64,000 bases of DNA from Chryseobacterium luquanense (GTDB lineage: Bacteria; Bacteroidota; Bacteroidia; Flavobacteriales; Weeksellaceae): the NCBI RefSeq assembly GCF_026460945.1, contig NZ_JAOVZV010000015.1:62001-126000 (forward strand), written 5' to 3'. This document shows, piece by piece, positions 61,703 through 64,000 of the stretch (within the stretch, counting starts at the first letter, position 1; each line of letters starts with the position of its first letter). The position numbers and the translations under genes are program-made. The notes below the pieces were generated by a model. That model did no database searches and was not told where the DNA came from. It saw only the letters and a list, made by a program, of their open reading frames with translations.

Positions 61703-62422
61703 TTAATTATACAAGTCTAAATAAACATCCTGACTTGAGTTATTGGCTAACTCTGCAATTTCAGAACTGGTAAGAGACTCAATGTATTCATTCATATGAA
61801 TTTCGTTCGCTGGTTTTACCGTTTTTTTAGTCTGACTTGCAGAATTACTATTAACTGCCTGAGAAACCATAGGCTTTATATTAACCTGACTCTCAATTCT
61901 TTGATCATTATTTTCAACAGAAGTTAAATCTGATGCTAAAGTTTCATAAGCTACCTGACTTTCTTTTTTGGGCAAAGTTCTGTTATCAGCAATGTTATTT
62001 GTTGAATCTGAATTTATTGCAGAATCTGAATTTAAATTATAAATAAAAGCCGACCCAAAAATAAGAGCTAAAGACGCCGCTGCAGCATATCCCCAATTCA
62101 ATTTGAAAATCGGTGCTTTTTTCTCAACTTTTATCTCATTCAAAACTCGTTCCTGAATTGTTTCAAACAAATTCTCAGGAATTTTATAAATGTTTTTACG
62201 TTCTAATTCTTCTAGATTGAATTCTTTCACTTCGCCCAATACTCTATCCTGAACTGTTTGAAATAAGTTTTCAGGAGTTTTGTATATATTTTTGCGTTCT
62301 AAGTTCTCCAGATCGAAATCTTTCACTCCGCTCAACACTTTTTCCTGAATATTTTCGAAAATATTCTCAGGAACTTTATAAATGTTTTTACGTTCTAAAT
62401 TATCTAGATCAAAATTTTTCAT
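61703..62422 (-). CDS. Anti-sigma-like membrane protein with a triplicated N-terminal module
   Basis: 239 aa from ATG 62422. Residues 2-97 are three tandem copies of a 32-residue module marked by LERKNIYK.PEN.F; then a linker, one membrane helix (about 109-129, WGYAAAASLALIFGSAFIYNL) and a polar periplasmic part ending SSEIAELANNSSQDVYLDLYN. The gene is 18 nt after an ECF sigma factor gene, so an anti-sigma role is likely. The repeats would face the cytoplasm, where sigma is bound. Confidence 0.75.
   Translation of the reverse strand: MKNFDLDNLERKNIYKVPENIFENIQEKVLSGVKDFDLENLERKNIYKTPENLFQTVQDRVLGEVKEFNLEELERKNIYKIPENLFETIQERVLNEIKVEKKAPIFKLNWGYAAAASLALIFGSAFIYNLNSDSAINSDSTNNIADNRTLPKKESQVAYETLASDLTSVENNDQRIESQVNIKPMVSQAVNSNSASQTKKTVKPANEIHMNEYIESLTSSEIAELANNSSQDVYLDLYN
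62132..62419 (-). repeat. Three tandem 96-bp coding repeats
   Basis: Three 96-nt units inside the anti-sigma-like gene, similar at DNA level (ACGTTCTAA, CTCAGGAA.TTTTATA words repeat) but diverged, so an older in-frame triplication. Confidence 0.8.
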
Positions 62423-62440
62423 ACTTTGTTTTCTCAAAAA

Positions 62441-62992
62441 TTATCTTTCGTAATTTTCTTTGATATATTCTTCTATTTTCTGTTTGGCATAATGATAATT
62501 TGTTTTTAAAGTCCCAACAGACATATCTACAATTTTAGATATTTCTTCGTAAGGCAAATCATCATAGTATCGCATCATAAATACCAGTTTCTGCTTCTCG
62601 GGAAGGCTTTGTATAGCTTTTTGCAAAAAAACTTGTATTTCTTCGGCATCGCTGTGCGTATTATCGGCAACCAGATTCTGCATATAATATTCAGGGTCTT
62701 CATCTGTCTTCTGCATTCTTTTTAGCTTATTGATCTGCTGCAACGCTTCATTGGTCGCAATTCTGTAAAGCCAGGTATACAGCTGACTATCATTTTTGAA
62801 TTGATGAAAATTCTGATATGCTTTTATAAATGTTTCCTGCAAAGTATCCTGCGCAAGGTCTGCATCTACAATAATACGTCTAATGTGCCAATATAATCTA
62901 CTCTGATAAGCATCCATTAACACCCGAAGGCCTTTTTCAAGGGTTCGAGGATCTTGCATCAGCGCAATAATTTCTGCGTCTTTAATCTTCAT
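62441..62992 (-). CDS. ECF-type RNA polymerase sigma factor
   Basis: 183 aa. Sigma-70 region 2 (about 20-95: LAQDTLQETFIKAYQNFHQF and LYTWLYRIATNEALQ) and region 4 (about 125-175: LPEKQKLVFMMRYYDDLPYEEIS and TLKTNYHYAKQKI). No other domain. It heads the sigma / anti-sigma / periplasmic protein operon and has a good primary promoter. Confidence 0.94.
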   Translation of the reverse strand: MKIKDAEIIALMQDPRTLEKGLRVLMDAYQSRLYWHIRRIIVDADLAQDTLQETFIKAYQNFHQFKNDSQLYTWLYRIATNEALQQINKLKRMQKTDEDPEYYMQNLVADNTHSDAEEIQVFLQKAIQSLPEKQKLVFMMRYYDDLPYEEISKIVDMSVGTLKTNYHYAKQKIEEYIKENYER

Positions 62993-63017
62993 AAGATGCT
63001 TTCATTGTTTTGGATTA

Positions 63018-63050
63018 CAAAAATATCTAAAAGTTAAATTACTTATTCAA
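63018..63050 (-). promoter_or_regulatory. Promoter of the ECF sigma operon
   Basis: Minus strand TTG (63050-63048), 22 nt, TATTTTTG (63025-63018), 25 nt before the sigma ATG. Confidence 0.65.
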
Positions 63051-63131
63051 TTTTTGTGCTATAATTTAGATTCTTATCATTAAAAGTCAAAAACATCCTT
63101 TATCCACCTTCCATCACCCAACCAGAATATT

Positions 63132-63139
63132 TATCTTTG
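63132..63139 (+). promoter_or_regulatory. -7 element directly before the DUF2520 gene
   Basis: TATCTTTG, only 4 nt before ATG 63144. If used, the mRNA would be leaderless or nearly so. No good TTG upstream. Confidence 0.4.
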
Positions 63140-63143
63140 TTAG

Positions 63144-63896
63144 ATGCAAACAATCATTATAGGTTCCGGAAATGTAGCTTATCATTTAGCAAAAGCCTTC
63201 GTTCAGAATGGGATTCCTTTAAATCAAATATTTGGCAGGAACGAAACTGAACTTCAGAAAATTTCTTCAGAATTAAATATTCCTTACTCAACAGAAAGAT
63301 TGGAAGATGCAGATTTATACATTATTTGTGTAAGCGATAATTCTGTGGAAAATGTTTCTAAAATTATTTCTAAAAAAAATTGTTTGGTTGCTCATACTTC
63401 AGGTTCTCTTCCAAAAGAAATATTGATAGGAGAGTACAGAAAATCAAGCTTTTATCCTCTGCAAACTTTTTCAAAATCAAAAGAATTAGATTATAAAAAA
63501 ATTCCTTTCTTTATTGAAACTGAAAATTCTGAAGATCAGAAAATTTTAACTGAACTGGCTTCTAAAATTTCAGAAAATGTGATGGAAAGCAGTCATGAAA
63601 AGAGAAAATATATTCATTTGACCGCAGTTTTTGCCTGCAACTTTGTGAATCACCTTTTTACAAGAGCCAAAGAAATTTCAGATGCACAGGAAATTCCGTT
63701 TGATTATTTTTTACCCCTGATTGATGAAACGGTACAGAAAATTCATGAGATTGAACCAAAATCTGCGCAAACCGGACCGGCTGTAAGAAATGATAAAAGA
63801 GTTTTAGAATTACACGAAGAATTATTACAGGATGAAAGTCTTGAAATTTATAAAACCATGAATCATTCTATCAAAAAAATGTATCAATTGCCATAA
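63144..63896 (+). CDS. Rossmann-like and DUF2520 domain protein
   Basis: 250 aa. N-terminal dinucleotide-binding fold with IIGSGNVAYHLAKAF (about 4-18), then HTSGSLPKEI and FYPLQTFSK, and a helical DUF2520 dimerisation domain (about 125-250) with AVFACNFVNHLF and KSAQTGPAVRND. Similar to ketopantoate/pyrroline-carboxylate reductase-type NADP enzymes; substrate unknown. Confidence 0.9.
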   Translation: MQTIIIGSGNVAYHLAKAFVQNGIPLNQIFGRNETELQKISSELNIPYSTERLEDADLYIICVSDNSVENVSKIISKKNCLVAHTSGSLPKEILIGEYRKSSFYPLQTFSKSKELDYKKIPFFIETENSEDQKILTELASKISENVMESSHEKRKYIHLTAVFACNFVNHLFTRAKEISDAQEIPFDYFLPLIDETVQKIHEIEPKSAQTGPAVRNDKRVLELHEELLQDESLEIYKTMNHSIKKMYQLP

Positions 63897-63924
63897 AGTT
63901 TTAACTTTGAGGAAAACCAAAAAA

Positions 63925-64000
63925 ATGAATACAAATATTATTCGTTCCCTCATCATCGGAGCAGCCATCGTTACCACAGCTTTTGTATTAGGTTCAAGTT
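63925..64000 (+). CDS. Start of a membrane-anchored or secreted protein, cut by the window end
   Basis: Only 25 codons visible: MNTNIIRSLIIGAAIVTTAF, a short basic start then a hydrophobic helix. This could be a signal anchor; some SIMPL-domain proteins begin in this way, but too little is present for a call. Confidence 0.55.
   Translation, partial: MNTNIIRSLIIGAAIVTTAFVLGSS

Noticed and set aside
62132-62419. CRISPR or DNA-level tandem array
   Set aside because: The repeats are in-frame coding modules with diverged DNA, not direct repeats with spacers.

Overview
The window looks like chromosome from a Flavobacteriia member, most likely Chryseobacterium or a close Weeksellaceae relative. 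The DNA is AT-rich and dense with short spacers. Many promoters show the Bacteroidota pattern (TTG about 20 nt before TAnnTTTG). Lineage families are present: a T9SS C-terminal sorting domain, a GLPGLI protein, DUF3127, DUF4421, DUF4291, a beta-barrel receptor with a carboxypeptidase-regulatory domain, and a long FtsZ ending in the Bacteroidota tail. The genus is inferred from protein style only. I see no insertion sequence, prophage, CRISPR array or rRNA.

Layout. 1-4.9 kb (+): 3' part of mutL, a rhomboid protease, two tandem endonuclease/exonuclease/phosphatase paralogs and two small lipoproteins. 4.9-8.7 kb: a GH3-family protein, a bacilliredoxin, a candidate small transcript and a T9SS cargo protein. 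8.8-26.1 kb (-): the division and cell-wall (dcw) cluster mraZ-rsmH-ftsL-ftsI-murE-mraY-murD-ftsW-(unknown 80 aa)-murG-murC-ftsQ-ftsA-ftsZ-yqeY, headed by an MraZ operator; several of its spacers are built from related quasi-repeats. 26.3-46.1 kb: mixed housekeeping and envelope genes, including ysxC, a LuxR-type two-component operon, three tRNAs, aat, glmM, feoAB with a tiny FeoB partner, and a receptor/GLPGLI pair.

46.2-57.1 kb (-) is the most interesting region. It is a tightly packed run of NAD+ and ADP-ribose genes: NADAR, a SLOG-like protein, an ADP-ribosylation/crystallin J1-type protein, DUF4291, two ADP-ribosylglycohydrolases, a macro domain, a TonB receptor, NadR, a sirtuin, KptA (RNA 2'-phosphotransferase), a 73 aa unknown and a calcineurin-type phosphatase. 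It is preceded by a separately transcribed Nudix-winged-helix (NrtR-like) gene. The promoters of the Nudix gene and of the NADAR operon carry the same 19-bp operator-like site in the same register over the -7 box, and a second copy lies upstream of the NADAR promoter. This predicts one NAD-responsive regulon. Two genes in the middle carry lesions: DUF4291 has an in-frame TGA in place of an expected Trp, and the second glycohydrolase has two frameshifts.

57.2-64 kb: a DUF1579 lipoprotein, lepA, an unknown secreted protein, and an ECF sigma operon whose anti-sigma-like protein begins with a triplicated 32-residue module. A DUF2520 protein and the start of a further gene end the window.
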